Of a stretch of 64,000 nucleotides of DNA, positions 1 through 8,956 are shown one piece after another. The DNA lies in NCBI RefSeq assembly GCF_008974225.1, contig NZ_BKZR01000016.1:5272-69271 (forward strand). Reading direction: 5' to 3'. A program made the position numbers and the translations under genes. The first letter of the stretch is position 1. Each line of letters begins with the position of its first letter. This DNA comes from Weizmannia acidilactici (GTDB taxonomy: Bacteria > Bacillota > Bacilli > Bacillales > Bacillaceae_C). Under the pieces are notes generated by a model that was given only the letters and a program-made list of their open reading frames with translations, ran no database searches and was not told where the DNA came from.

Positions 1-768
1 GATGTTCAGCGGGCAATGAAAGCATTAAAAGAAAATTCGGCGGAAACACGGATCGAAAAGGCTGAACCTGCGGCGGAAACGGCGAAACGGACACCGGTTT
101 CCGGCATGCGTAAAGTGATTGCCGGCCGAATGCTCGACAGCCTGCAAAGCACAGCGCAGCTTACGATTACAATGAAAGCCGACGTAACAGAACTGGTTGC
201 TTTGCAAAAACAATCAAAAGAAACGGTGGCTAAGCGTTACGGCGGCAAATTGACGATGACCGATTTTGTCGCGAGGGCCGTTATTCTGGCACTCAAGCAG
301 CATCCGATTATGAACAGCGCGTACATTGATGATTCGATTGTCACCTATCCGGACGTTCATTTAGGCATTGCGGTTGCGCTTGAAAAAGGACTCGTTGTTC
401 CGGCCATCCGCAACGCGGGAAGCAAAACGCTGATCGAGCTGTCAAAAGAAATAAAAGAAAAAGCACTAGCGGCACGGGAGGGAAAACTACTAACCGACGA
501 TTTGCAGGGTTCGACATTTACAATTTCAAGCCTCGGAGCAAGCGGCGTTGAATTTTTCACCCCAATTTTAAATCCTCCGGAAGCCGGCATTTTAGGCATC
601 GGTGCGGTTTCGGACGAAGCTGTGTTTATTGGTGATACGGTAAAAAAAAGGAGCCGGCTGCCGCTCAGCCTGACGTTTGACCATCGCGCGCTCGACGGGG
701 CGCCTGCAGCAGCCTTTTTACAAACTGTAAAACAATATTTGGAAGAGCCGATTACGATGCTTTTGTGA
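1..768 (+). CDS. acoC: Dihydrolipoamide acetyltransferase (E2) of acetoin dehydrogenase, C-terminal part
   Basis: The reading frame is open to the first base of the window, so the gene starts upstream; only the last 255 residues are here. They cover the end of the subunit-binding linker and the whole 2-oxoacid dehydrogenase acyltransferase catalytic domain. The active-site signature DHRALDG (His and Asp of the CAT-like fold) lies about 25 residues from the C-terminus. The enzyme moves the acetyl group from lipoyl-lysine to CoA. Assignment to acetoin rather than pyruvate dehydrogenase rests on context: acoL follows after 18 bp and an AcoR-type activator comes next, the B. subtilis acoABCL-acoR order. 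Lipoyl and E3-binding domains are outside the window. Confidence 0.85.
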   Translation, partial: DVQRAMKALKENSAETRIEKAEPAAETAKRTPVSGMRKVIAGRMLDSLQSTAQLTITMKADVTELVALQKQSKETVAKRYGGKLTMTDFVARAVILALKQHPIMNSAYIDDSIVTYPDVHLGIAVALEKGLVVPAIRNAGSKTLIELSKEIKEKALAAREGKLLTDDLQGSTFTISSLGASGVEFFTPILNPPEAGILGIGAVSDEAVFIGDTVKKRSRLPLSLTFDHRALDGAPAAAFLQTVKQYLEEPITMLL

Positions 769-786
769 AGAAAGGAGGGAGAAAAA

Positions 787-2169
787 TTGGCAACGATCGC
801 GATTATCGGCGGCGGGCCAGCCGGGTACGTCGCCGCCATTACAGCGGCACAGCAGGGGGCAGGTGTCATATTGATTGAGCAGGCATCTTTAGGCGGCACC
901 TGCTTAAATGAAGGATGCATACCGACCAAAACGCTTTTGGAAAGCGCCGGACGATACAGGGACATACAGCATGAAGAAACATTCGGCATCCGGTTAAACG
1001 GTCGGGATGTTACAGTTGACTGGACGGCAGTGCTTGACAGGAAAAATGCCATTGTTTCGCATCTTGTGCAGGGCGTTCAATACTTAATGAAGAAAAATAA
1101 GATTAAAGTGGTGCAGGGAAAGGCAGTCTTCCAATCGAGCTGCTCCGTTTTAGTGGAAACGTCGAACGGCACTGTTGAGATCGAAGCGGACCGGTTTATC
1201 ATTGCAACGGGGTCGGAGCCAGCCGCGCTCCCGTTCGCCCCGTTTGACGGAAAATGGGTGATCGACAGCACGCAGGCTATGTCCCTGCCCGGGATTCCAT
1301 CTTCCTTATTGATTGTCGGCGGCGGTGTAATCGGGTGCGAGTTCGCCAGCATTTACAGCCGGCTTGGCGTAAAGGTTTCAATCGTGGAAATGGCGGACCA
1401 GATTTTGCCGGGTGAAGATGCCGATATCGCGGCAATTTTAAAGGAACAGCTGGAAAAAGACGGGGTGAACATTTACAAGTCTGCAGCGGTGAAGGAATTG
1501 GATCCGGAAAAGAATTGCGCTGTTGTAGAACATGCAGGTCAAAATGTTGAGATGTATGCGGATTACGCGCTTGTTTCCATCGGAAGAAAACCGAATACAC
1601 AAGGCCTGGGGCTGGAAAACGCCGGTGTGGAGTATTCAAAAACTGGGATTATGGTGAACGAAAAAATGCAGACGACCCATCCGGATATTTATGCATGTGG
1701 AGATTGCATCGGCGGCATCCAGCTTGCCCATGTCGCCTTCCACGAAGGCAAAGTTGCCGCGTTAAATGCGTGCGGCATCGAAACTTCAGCCAATTACCGG
1801 GCCGTTCCACGCTGCATTTACACTTTTCCTGAAATTGCCGGCGTCGGCTTGACTGAAAAGCAGGCAAAAGAGATGTATGGTTCGGTCCGGATCGGCGAAT
1901 TCCCGTTTTCGGCAAACGGAAAAGCGATGATTTCCGGGGAGCAGGCGGGAAAAGTCAAAGTCGTAATTGAACTGGAATATGAAGAAGTGGTCGGTTTGTC
2001 CATTGCGGGCCCGCATGCAACGGAATTGATCGGGCAGGGGGCGCTGATGCTGAATGCGGAAATGACGGCCGATATGCTTGATCAGTATATTGTCGCCCAC
2101 CCGACTGTTTCGGAAGCGATCCATGAAGCGTTGCTGAATGCAACAGGCCAGGCCGTGCATATATTATGA
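787..2169 (+). CDS. acoL: Dihydrolipoyl dehydrogenase (E3) of the acetoin dehydrogenase complex
   Basis: A 460-residue flavoprotein disulfide reductase. The N-terminal FAD-binding GGGPAG motif is at residues 7-12, the redox-active disulfide GGTCLNEGC near residue 40, the NAD-binding GGGVIGCEFAS near residue 180, and the C-terminal catalytic HPTVSEAIHEA (His-Glu pair) near residue 440. It reoxidises dihydrolipoamide on the E2 subunit using NAD+. The start is TTG with a strong AAAGGAGGG 5-14 bases upstream; only 18 bp separate it from acoC, so the genes are one operon. A rho-independent terminator follows directly. Confidence 0.9.
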   Translation: MATIAIIGGGPAGYVAAITAAQQGAGVILIEQASLGGTCLNEGCIPTKTLLESAGRYRDIQHEETFGIRLNGRDVTVDWTAVLDRKNAIVSHLVQGVQYLMKKNKIKVVQGKAVFQSSCSVLVETSNGTVEIEADRFIIATGSEPAALPFAPFDGKWVIDSTQAMSLPGIPSSLLIVGGGVIGCEFASIYSRLGVKVSIVEMADQILPGEDADIAAILKEQLEKDGVNIYKSAAVKELDPEKNCAVVEHAGQNVEMYADYALVSIGRKPNTQGLGLENAGVEYSKTGIMVNEKMQTTHPDIYACGDCIGGIQLAHVAFHEGKVAALNACGIETSANYRAVPRCIYTFPEIAGVGLTEKQAKEMYGSVRIGEFPFSANGKAMISGEQAGKVKVVIELEYEEVVGLSIAGPHATELIGQGALMLNAEMTADMLDQYIVAHPTVSEAIHEALLNATGQAVHIL

Positions 2170-2170
2170 T

Positions 2171-2218
2171 TTCCCGGCAGTCGGAAAACTGCCGGGAAAT
2201 CTATTTCAATTTTTTTTA
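2171..2218 (+). terminator. Terminator of the aco operon
   Basis: A perfect 10-bp stem (TTCCCGGCAG / CTGCCGGGAA) with an 8-base loop begins two bases after the acoL stop and is followed by a T-rich tract. It separates the catabolic operon from acoR. Confidence 0.8.
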
Positions 2219-2344
2219 TAAAAACGATTAGCCACTTTGTTATATTGAAAACGCTTTCTAGATTCGTTTATAATAGAAAAGTAGTCACCACGAACTTCAT
2301 TCCTGTTTCGAAACATTTCTATTATAAATCGGGAGGGATGAAAG

Positions 2345-4177
2345 ATGGCGGTATGTTATTTGAATACTTGGAAACGGTTTGTACAGGAAGGAACATTGGA
2401 TCCGGCCAGGCTGAACAAAAGAATCGCAGAATCATGGTACCGTTGCAAAAAGCGGGATGTCAACCCTTATTTGCGGAAAGGGCAGCATATCCTGCCGGAC
2501 TATAAACTTGCAAAAAAGCGGGAATTACATAAAGTATTTTTGGATACTATGGCAAAACACCTGAAGCAAATGGAGCATATGATTCGTGAAGCCGGGATGA
2601 TGGCGCTGATCATCGACCCCGAAGGCTATGTATTGTCGATTTCAGGAAGCCTGAGAACGATCCATGAAGCCGAAAAAATTAATTTTGTCGAAGGCGTTTG
2701 CTGGACGGAAGAACAGGTGGGGACAAACGCGATCGGAACGTCGCTGCAGACAGGCGAAGCCGTTATGGTCAATGGCACCGAGCACTTTTCGATTGCTTCC
2801 CACCAATGGAGCTGCGCTGCCGCACCGATTTACGACAGCCGCAAAAATTTATTGGGTGTGATTGATTTATCCTGCCCGTATGAACAGTCTCATCCTTTTA
2901 TGCTCGGCATGGCTTCTTCATTGGCTTATGCCGTGGAACAGGAAACATTCCGTCTTGCCTCCCTCCGGCATGAAGTATTGGTCCAAAAGGCTGTTAAATT
3001 GGCGGAACAATATACGGATCAGCCGTTTGTGATTGTGGATCAGGAAGGAAAAGCCGTTGCGGCAAGCCGGCCTGTCCGCGAAAAGGTGCCGGGTTATTTC
3101 GGGAGACCGCTTGAAGAAATCACCTCTAAAGCATTCACCATTTTAAAACAGTCTCCACTTTTGTCTTCCTATCAGGAAAAAATTGGTACATGTTTCTTAC
3201 TATCGGAATATCCAAATCAGTTAATCCGTAAAAACCAAAAAGAAACATTCCATTTTCAAGGTGCAGCAGGCATTAATAAAAGTTTTCAAGATACATTACA
3301 AAAAACAAAGCTCGCGGCATTATCCGATACCACCTGTTTTATCACGGGGGAGACAGGCACTGGAAAAGAGCTTATTGCGAGCGCTATCCATGAAAACAGC
3401 AGGCGGAAAAACGGGCCGTTTGTTGCGGTCAATTGCGGCGCCATTCCCCGGGATTTAATGGAAAGCGAGTTTTTCGGCTATGCGGAAGGGGCTTTTACCG
3501 GCGCAAAAAAGCACGGTTACAAAGGGAAATTTGAACAGGCAAACGGCGGTACGTTATTTTTGGATGAAGTGGCTGAACTGCCGTTTTCGATGCAGACGGC
3601 ATTATTACGCGTAGTGCAGGAAAGAAAAGTGGTTCCGGTCGGCGCGGCGAAAGAAGTAGCTGTCGATGTCCGGATCGTGGCCGCCACCCACAGGGATTTG
3701 CCGAAGCTCGTGAAAGAAGGAAAGTTCCGCGAGGATTTATACTACCGCCTTTTTGTCTTTCCGATCCATGTGCCGCCCCTGAGGGAGAGAAAAGAAGACA
3801 TCCCGGCACTCATAAGGTATTTATGCAAGCAGCGGAATTGGGATTTTGTTGTGCCGCGATTCGCCATGGAAAAGATGCTGGATTATGATTGGCCGGGCAA
3901 TATCCGCGAACTTATGAACGTTCTTGAAAATATGCAGTTGCTCAACATGGCAGGTGAGGAAGAAGTGGAGCGGTACGTCCGCAATTATTTTTCCGCCCAA
4001 AAAGGGTTGCCCGAAGCGGAAAAACAGGCACCGGAACTGAGCGCCAGGGAGAAAATCGAGCGCGATATGATCATTGAAACGTTAAAGCATACGAAAGGTA
4101 AAGCGGCAGCTGCGGCGAAATTACTGGACATTCCGCGCAGCACTTTTTACAGGAAACTGCGGAAATACGGCCTGTGA
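2345..4177 (+). CDS. acoR: Sigma-54-dependent activator of acetoin catabolism, AcoR family
   Basis: A 610-residue enhancer-binding protein. The N-terminal half has a GAF-type sensor region (about 60-200). The centre is a sigma-54 AAA+ domain with Walker A GETGTGKE near residue 335, the sigma-54 contact loop GAFTGA near 382, and a Walker B-like TLFLDEV. The C-terminus is a Fis-type helix-turn-helix (about 570-605, AAAKLLDIPRSTFYRKL). The family drives the aco promoter when acetoin is present. The chosen ATG has GGGAGG upstream; an upstream ORF in another frame is not a better start. Its place right after acoL matches B. subtilis. The -24/-12 target promoter would lie before acoA, outside the window. 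Confidence 0.88.
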   Translation: MAVCYLNTWKRFVQEGTLDPARLNKRIAESWYRCKKRDVNPYLRKGQHILPDYKLAKKRELHKVFLDTMAKHLKQMEHMIREAGMMALIIDPEGYVLSISGSLRTIHEAEKINFVEGVCWTEEQVGTNAIGTSLQTGEAVMVNGTEHFSIASHQWSCAAAPIYDSRKNLLGVIDLSCPYEQSHPFMLGMASSLAYAVEQETFRLASLRHEVLVQKAVKLAEQYTDQPFVIVDQEGKAVAASRPVREKVPGYFGRPLEEITSKAFTILKQSPLLSSYQEKIGTCFLLSEYPNQLIRKNQKETFHFQGAAGINKSFQDTLQKTKLAALSDTTCFITGETGTGKELIASAIHENSRRKNGPFVAVNCGAIPRDLMESEFFGYAEGAFTGAKKHGYKGKFEQANGGTLFLDEVAELPFSMQTALLRVVQERKVVPVGAAKEVAVDVRIVAATHRDLPKLVKEGKFREDLYYRLFVFPIHVPPLRERKEDIPALIRYLCKQRNWDFVVPRFAMEKMLDYDWPGNIRELMNVLENMQLLNMAGEEEVERYVRNYFSAQKGLPEAEKQAPELSAREKIERDMIIETLKHTKGKAAAAAKLLDIPRSTFYRKLRKYGL

Positions 4178-4553
4178 TAAGGGTTTGACGCCCCGTTTCA
4201 GGGGGTAGAAACATATATAGTGAAGAAACCGGGTGATTCAGTTGCTTGATGTATGATATAGAAAGAGATCAAAGGTATACGTATTTTGAGTTTTTTATAA
4301 AAAATTGCATTGCTTTTATATTACTGCAGGCGAATTTAAGGTGGAAACCGCGAAACATAGAATAAAAGAACTTCCGCTGGCGCCTGACCGATTTTTGCTG
4401 GATGCTATTGATTATGGTTCGTTTCGATTCGTCGGACCTAAAGTTTCAGGGACCGTCTATTGCGGAACACTAAGGCAGTATATTTGAAAAATTATAAAAA
4501 TCATTTGCCGATTTTCTCCTGAAAAGGTATTCTAAATGTGAGGAGGGATGGAT
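4178..4553. other. Intergenic stretch, no convincing gene
   Basis: About 375 bp between acoR and the metallo-hydrolase. It holds a weak inverted repeat (CCCC/GGGG) soon after the acoR stop that could act as a poor terminator, and a 60-codon ORF at 4305-4487 without a ribosome-binding site or recognisable homology, which I do not call. The next gene's Shine-Dalgarno is at its right edge. Confidence 0.5.
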
Positions 4554-5534
4554 TTGGCAAATTTTGCAGAGAAAACGGAAAGATGTGCCGGGGATAGATT
4601 AACGAAAGTGGCAGAAAATGTCTACAAGCTGGTTGTCCGTTTTCCGTTTGGTATGCGGGCGGTCAATTGTTATCTGTTTAAAGGGGAAAAAGGATATACC
4701 GTTGTCGATACAGGGGATTACCATGAAGGCGCAATGAACACCTGGGAAGCGTTGCTTGAACCTGGCTTCCCGCTTGAAAAACTTGTATTGACCCATGCGC
4801 ATCCCGATCATCTCGGGCTTGCGAAGTGGCTAAAAGAACAGTATCATGTGCCCATTTTCATGTCGGATTTAAGCTGGCAGGTGGTGCAGGAAACAAAAGC
4901 GCGGTTTACAGCTTCGCATGATAAGTATGACCATATTTTACAAAAACACGGCGGGCCTGCCTTGCCGAAGCGGAATTACGCAAGGGAAATCCCGAAATAC
5001 GACTTTGAGCCGGATGGACTTTTTACGAATCGTGAAATGATTTTCTTAGGGGACGATGAATATGAAACGATTTGGACGCCGGGCCATGCACCGGACCATT
5101 TTTGTTTTTACAACCGCGAAAAGAAAATCATGGTGCTCGGGGACCATGTATTAAAAGACCTGTCTCCGATTGTGGCGGCATGGTCGGAAAAAGATGAGAA
5201 TCCGTTACAAGATTATTTTGACTCCTTGGACCGGATCAAAGACTTGCCGGCAAATGTCGCACTGCCGGGGCACGGCGGTTTGATTGGCGATGTAAAGGAG
5301 CGGGCGGAAAGTATCCGTATGCGCCATGAGCACCGGTTGGATCAAATTCTGGAGTCGCTGGAAACGGGCCGGAAAACAGCTGCCCAAATCTGCCGCGAAG
5401 TCTATGGCGACGTCGGGATCAAAAAATTTTTTTCACCGTTTATGGCAACGGTTACAAGATGCATCTATCTTGAATCGGCCGGGAAAATTTCCAGTGAGAT
5501 GGTTGGCGGGAATATTTTTTATTTTATCCGGTAG
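4554..5534 (+). CDS. Metallo-beta-lactamase-fold hydrolase
   Basis: A 326-residue MBL-fold protein. The zinc-binding HAHPDH motif is near residue 80, a GDH with the bridging aspartate near 196, and PGHGG near 238. The last ~70 residues look like the winged-helix extension common in this family (LACTB2-like). The substrate is unknown; relatives include thioesterases and lactonases. I prefer the TTG at 4554 over the ATG at 4548 because AGGAGG (4541-4546) sits 7 bases from the TTG but only 1 from the ATG. It stands alone. Confidence 0.8.
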   Translation: MANFAEKTERCAGDRLTKVAENVYKLVVRFPFGMRAVNCYLFKGEKGYTVVDTGDYHEGAMNTWEALLEPGFPLEKLVLTHAHPDHLGLAKWLKEQYHVPIFMSDLSWQVVQETKARFTASHDKYDHILQKHGGPALPKRNYAREIPKYDFEPDGLFTNREMIFLGDDEYETIWTPGHAPDHFCFYNREKKIMVLGDHVLKDLSPIVAAWSEKDENPLQDYFDSLDRIKDLPANVALPGHGGLIGDVKERAESIRMRHEHRLDQILESLETGRKTAAQICREVYGDVGIKKFFSPFMATVTRCIYLESAGKISSEMVGGNIFYFIR

Positions 5535-5602
5535 TAGTTTTTCAAATGGTCTGCTTTGGAATCCGCTGCAATGGATTTTAAAGCAGATTATTTTTTTACA
5601 GT

Positions 5603-5634
5603 TTGACAAGAAATCAAAAAATTGCTGCTATAAT
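5603..5634 (+). promoter_or_regulatory. Candidate promoter of the threonine aldolase-like gene
   Basis: A consensus -35 TTGACA (5603-5608) and a consensus extended -10 TGCTATAAT (5626-5634) lie just upstream. The 20-base spacer is longer than usual; the extended -10 may compensate. Confidence 0.5.
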
Positions 5635-5672
5635 TGACTTAATAGATTTTAAAAGAATTTGGAGTTGATCGC

Positions 5673-6713
5673 ATGTACAGTTTCAAAAATGATTACAGCG
5701 AAGGGGCACATCCCCGTATTTTGAAAGCGTTAATGAAAACAAATTTTGAACAGGAAGCCGGATACGGGGAAGACCGGTATTCACAGCAGGCGGTTGAACT
5801 GCTGAAGAATAGGCTTGGGCGCAATGATGTGGATATTCACCTATTATCGGGTGGGACGCAAACCAACCTGACGGCCATTTCTTCATTCCTAAAGCCCCAC
5901 GAAGCGGCGATTGCAGCTGAAACCGGCCATATTTTTACCCACGAAACAGGTGCGATCGAAGCAACTGGCCATAAAGTTGTTGCAATGAAAACGGCCGATG
6001 GGAAATTGACCCCTGCCCATATCCAGCAAATTCTCGACGGTCATCCCGACGAACATATGGTAAAACCAAAGCTTGTATACATATCAGAATCAACCGAAAT
6101 CGGTTCAGTTTATCATAAGCGAGAACTTGAGGAATTGAGCGTTTTTTGCAAAGAGCATGATTTGCTCTTGTATATGGACGGGGCAAGGCTGGGATCGGCA
6201 TTATGCGCGGACGGCAGTGATTTAAGGCTTGAAGAGATTCCCGATCTTGTTGATGCTTTTTACATTGGCGGAACAAAAAACGGCGCGTTGCTCGGTGAAG
6301 CATTGGTGATTTGCAATGATGTACTGAAAGCAGACTTCCGTTATTTGATGAAGCAAAGAGGAGCGCTGCTGGCAAAAGGGAGGCTGATTGGAATCCAGTT
6401 TGTGGAGCTTTTCCGGGACAATCTTTTTTTTGAACTGGCCATGCAAGCGAATCAAAAGGCGGCCTTGCTTCGGGAAGGAATCAGTGAAGCGGGTTTTGAA
6501 TTTCTTACTGATTCCCCTACCAACCAGATTTTTCCGATCTTTCCGAACGCGCTGATCGCTGAGCTTGAGAAGAAATATGCGTTTCTGGTATGGGAAAAAG
6601 TTGATGGCGGGCATTCCGCCATCCGGCTTGTTACTTCATGGGCGGCGAAAGAGGATATGGTGCGGGCTTTTATTGCAGACGTAAAGACTAACAGGGTACC
6701 GGGAAAAGCGTAA
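5673..6713 (+). CDS. Threonine aldolase-like PLP enzyme (beta-eliminating lyase family)
   Basis: A 346-residue fold-type I PLP enzyme. The protein starts with the family's N-terminal NDYSEGAHP. It has the cofactor-stacking region LLSGGTQTN, the MDGARL aspartate/arginine segment and the PLP-binding lysine in FYIGGTKNG (about residue 202). The family cleaves L-threonine or L-allo-threonine to glycine and acetaldehyde; length and motifs fit low-specificity L-threonine aldolase. ATG with a GGAGTTGATC ribosome-binding site. It is monocistronic. Confidence 0.82.
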   Translation: MYSFKNDYSEGAHPRILKALMKTNFEQEAGYGEDRYSQQAVELLKNRLGRNDVDIHLLSGGTQTNLTAISSFLKPHEAAIAAETGHIFTHETGAIEATGHKVVAMKTADGKLTPAHIQQILDGHPDEHMVKPKLVYISESTEIGSVYHKRELEELSVFCKEHDLLLYMDGARLGSALCADGSDLRLEEIPDLVDAFYIGGTKNGALLGEALVICNDVLKADFRYLMKQRGALLAKGRLIGIQFVELFRDNLFFELAMQANQKAALLREGISEAGFEFLTDSPTNQIFPIFPNALIAELEKKYAFLVWEKVDGGHSAIRLVTSWAAKEDMVRAFIADVKTNRVPGKA

Positions 6714-7012
6714 TCATCCGAATGTGAATAAAAACGCCAGTGGGCTAAACACCGGAGGAAAAGGCAACATATAGTGCAGAGCAGCGCATGAATGAAAACT
6801 GTTTTTAAGTAATCCGCTTCAATTACAGCCACTACCATGGCATATGAAGTGGACGATTTTTTCCGTCCAACAGCATGAATACGCCATCCCCGGTCTGTAA
6901 GGGGTCGCTGTCCGATCGTATGTTTCATATCTCGCCAGTTTTTATTATACCGGATATATGTGATAATAGAACGTATGTTTGTGCGTGAGGTACTTCAAAA
7001 AAATAAGCGGAA
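6714..7012. other. Intergenic stretch with a doubtful - strand ORF
   Basis: About 300 bp. A - strand frame starting at 6928 reads through this stretch into the threonine aldolase gene (158 codons in all). Its first 70 residues are not obviously a shadow, but there is no good ribosome-binding site and I recognise no family. It may be a decayed gene. Confidence 0.3.
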
Positions 7013-7528
7013 TCATGAGGAGAAATCTGATTCCGTTTTTTCGTATGCCTGTTTTGTCCGTTCGTCAAAGCAAACCATCCAAACTTCCTGGACGCGTTCG
7101 GATGTTTCAAGGAACCGATGGATTGTACGGACAGCGATCTTGGCGGCCTGATCGAGCGGGAACTGGTAAACGCCGGTACTGATGGAAGGGAATGCAACGG
7201 TTCGGCATCCGTGCAATTCCGCCAGTTTCAGGCTGTTTTTGTAACTGTTTTCCAGCAATTCGGCTTCACGATGGTCGCCTCCCTGCCATACCGGACCCGG
7301 TGTATGGATTACGTATTTTGCCGGCAGCCGATAGCCCTTTGTAATTTTTGCTTCTCCGGTTGGGCAGCCGTTCAATTTCCGGCATTCTTCCAACAGTTCA
7401 GGCCCTGCTGCCCGATGGATTGCCCCATCAACACCCCCTCCGCCGAGCAATGTCGTGTTTGCCGCATTAACAATCGCATCTGCAGCAACCGTCGTAATAT
7501 CGCCAAGCATTATTTGAAAAGATTTCAT
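7013..7528 (-). CDS. Macrodomain O-acetyl-ADP-ribose deacetylase
   Basis: A 171-residue single macrodomain of the MacroD/YmdB type. Diagnostic segments are DAIVNAANTTLLGGGGVDG (residues 17-35) and PSISTGVYQFP (about 119-129), the two loops that bind the ADP-ribose diphosphate. The family removes acetyl groups from O-acetyl-ADP-ribose or mono-ADP-ribose from proteins. Start ATG is preceded by a GGAGGTCGG-type site. Orientation is opposite to both neighbours. Confidence 0.9.
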   Translation of the reverse strand: MKSFQIMLGDITTVAADAIVNAANTTLLGGGGVDGAIHRAAGPELLEECRKLNGCPTGEAKITKGYRLPAKYVIHTPGPVWQGGDHREAELLENSYKNSLKLAELHGCRTVAFPSISTGVYQFPLDQAAKIAVRTIHRFLETSERVQEVWMVCFDERTKQAYEKTESDFSS

Positions 7529-7602
7529 TTGCCGACCTCCCCGTGTCTTCCTTGTACTATTTTACCACAGGCAAGGGGAACACACCTTTTCCAAAATAAC
7601 CG

Positions 7603-7632
7603 GTATAGTAAAAAACGTTTACATCCATACTT
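7603..7632 (+). promoter_or_regulatory. Candidate sigma-G promoter of sspH
   Basis: GTATA (7603-7607) and CATACTT (7626-7632), 18 bases apart, match the forespore sigma-G pattern (gHATR and CATnmTA). B. subtilis sspH is known to be expressed by sigma-G in the forespore. Confidence 0.5.
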
Positions 7633-7664
7633 TTATTGTAAAAATACAACGGGAGGCACCTTAT

Positions 7665-7844
7665 ATGGACATACAACGCGCGCAAGAAATTATGAATTCT
7701 TCGGAGATGGTGAATGTTACCTTGAATGGCGAGAGAATTTATATTGAACATGTCGACCGGCAGAAAGGGACAGCAACCGTCCATCTACTCGATAAACCGG
7801 ATGAAAAGATGAGTGTATCCGTAACCAATTTGCTTGAACATTAA
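7665..7844 (+). CDS. sspH: H-type small acid-soluble spore protein
   Basis: A 59-residue protein that begins MDIQRAQEIM and contains the SspH core GERIYIEHVDRQKG and the ending SVTNLLEH. Length equals that of B. subtilis SspH (59 residues). Minor SASPs of this class are made in the forespore. The ATG has a CGGGAGGC site 9 bases upstream. A candidate sigma-G promoter precedes it and a strong terminator follows immediately, so it is monocistronic. Confidence 0.92.
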   Translation: MDIQRAQEIMNSSEMVNVTLNGERIYIEHVDRQKGTATVHLLDKPDEKMSVSVTNLLEH

Positions 7845-7873
7845 AAACGCCGCTCAAAATAGCGGCGTTTTTT
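7845..7873 (+). terminator. sspH terminator
   Basis: A perfect 10-bp stem (AAACGCCGCT / AGCGGCGTTT) with a CAAAAT loop and a T tract begins at the base after the stop codon. Confidence 0.9.
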
Positions 7874-8002
7874 CTGAAAAAAATCAGCTTGACACAAAAA
7901 AATCAAACATTTAGAATTTTAAGTACGGATTGGTCGCCATGATAGAAAGCCAGTTTACAAATCACTGAATGGCTTTCAATTTTTCGCAAAGGGGTTTGGG
8001 AA

Positions 8003-8290
8003 ATGGATATCGGAAACTGAACAAGCGTGATGGGCGTGGCGTCAGGACTCGGCGAAGCAACGGTAAGAAGGATTGCCGCAAGTGGCGTGAAGGCATATAT
8101 TTTGGACCTTCAGAAAGAAAAAGGAGAGAAGCTCGCAGAAGAACTGGGGGATCAAGTTCGCTTTATCCAAGCAAATGTGGCCGATGAGGAAAGTGTGCAC
8201 GCCACCTTGGAACGAATTGAAAGCGTTAACATTTTAGTAAACTGTGCCGGGAGCGGCGAAGCCAAAAAACTTGATTTCTCTGGGATGCCA
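8003..8290 (+). pseudogene. Relic of a short-chain dehydrogenase (3-hydroxyacyl-CoA dehydrogenase type)
   Basis: The frame from ATG 8003 meets TGA after five codons and then continues in the same frame with the Rossmann turn VASGLGEAT, the NAD-binding aspartate in YILDLQKEKG, and NILVNCAG. Homology stops near 8290, about 90 residues in. The catalytic Tyr-Lys region is absent. What follows is a thiolase fragment, so an internal deletion has joined two genes of a former beta-oxidation-type operon. Confidence 0.75.
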
Positions 8291-8294
8291 CCGG

Positions 8295-8922
8295 CGCGCA
8301 CTGCAGGCGCAAAAAGAAGGCCGTTTCAACCGTGAGATCATGCCCGCTTGAGGTCGTTTTACCGGGCGGTATGAATACGATCGTGGATAAAGACGAAGGG
8401 CCACGGGAAGATACATCGTTAGAAAAACTGTCAGGATTGAAGCCGGCGTTTAAAGAAGCCGGACATATTACGGCTGGAAATTCGAGCCAAATCGGCGACG
8501 GCGCAGCGGCGATTTTGCTGATGTCGCGCGAAAAAGCGGAAGACCTTGGCCTGAAACCCCGGTTCAGGGTGGTAGCACGTTCTGTTGTCGGGTCTGATCT
8601 GACATTGATGCAGACGGACCCGACCGAAAAAGTGCTGAAAAAAGCGGGACTTACGATCCAGGATATTGATGTGTTTGAAGTGAATGAGGCTTTTGCTTCC
8701 GTACCCCTTCCCTGACTGGCCGAAACTGACGCTGATGCTAAGAAGCTGAATCCGAATGGGGGTGCGATCATGCTTTGGCATCTGCTTGGCGCAAGCGGGG
8801 CCAGGCTGATGACAAATTGATGGATGCTTGAATTGGAGAGGACAGGCGACAGATATGGCCTGCAGACGATGTGCGAAGGGCATGGAATGGCAAATGTCAC
8901 CATAATTGAAAGATTGGATTAA
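8295..8922 (+). pseudogene. Relic of an acetyl-CoA acyltransferase (thiolase), C-terminal two thirds
   Basis: Thiolase homology can be followed through several frames. QAQKEGRFNRE reads up to a one-base shift near 8330; then DEGPREDTSLEKL, TAGNSSQIGDGAAA and FEVNEAFASVP continue to about 8715. After another shift, fragments equal to GGAIMLWHLLGASGA and GLQTMCEGHGMAN reach the stop near 8922. The N-terminus with the acyl-binding cysteine is missing, and the GHP motif has become LWHLLG. It is non-functional. The SDR relic lies directly upstream and a CoA transferase directly downstream. Confidence 0.82.
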
Positions 8923-8956
8923 AGGTGCTTTTTTCTCATTGAGAGGAGGGAGTTGT

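Noticed and set aside
357..1052. 231-codon - ORF across acoC/acoL
   Set aside because: Antisense shadow of two strongly supported genes; no start signal.
4305..4487. 60-codon + ORF after acoR
   Set aside because: No ribosome-binding site, no recognisable family, AT-rich intergenic composition.
6452..6928. 158-codon - strand ORF overlapping the threonine aldolase gene
   Set aside because: Over half is antisense to a clear gene and there is no good ribosome-binding site; noted only as possible decayed sequence.
7118..7747. 209-codon + ORF over the macrodomain gene
   Set aside because: It is the antisense frame of a well-supported macrodomain gene and covers the sspH promoter.
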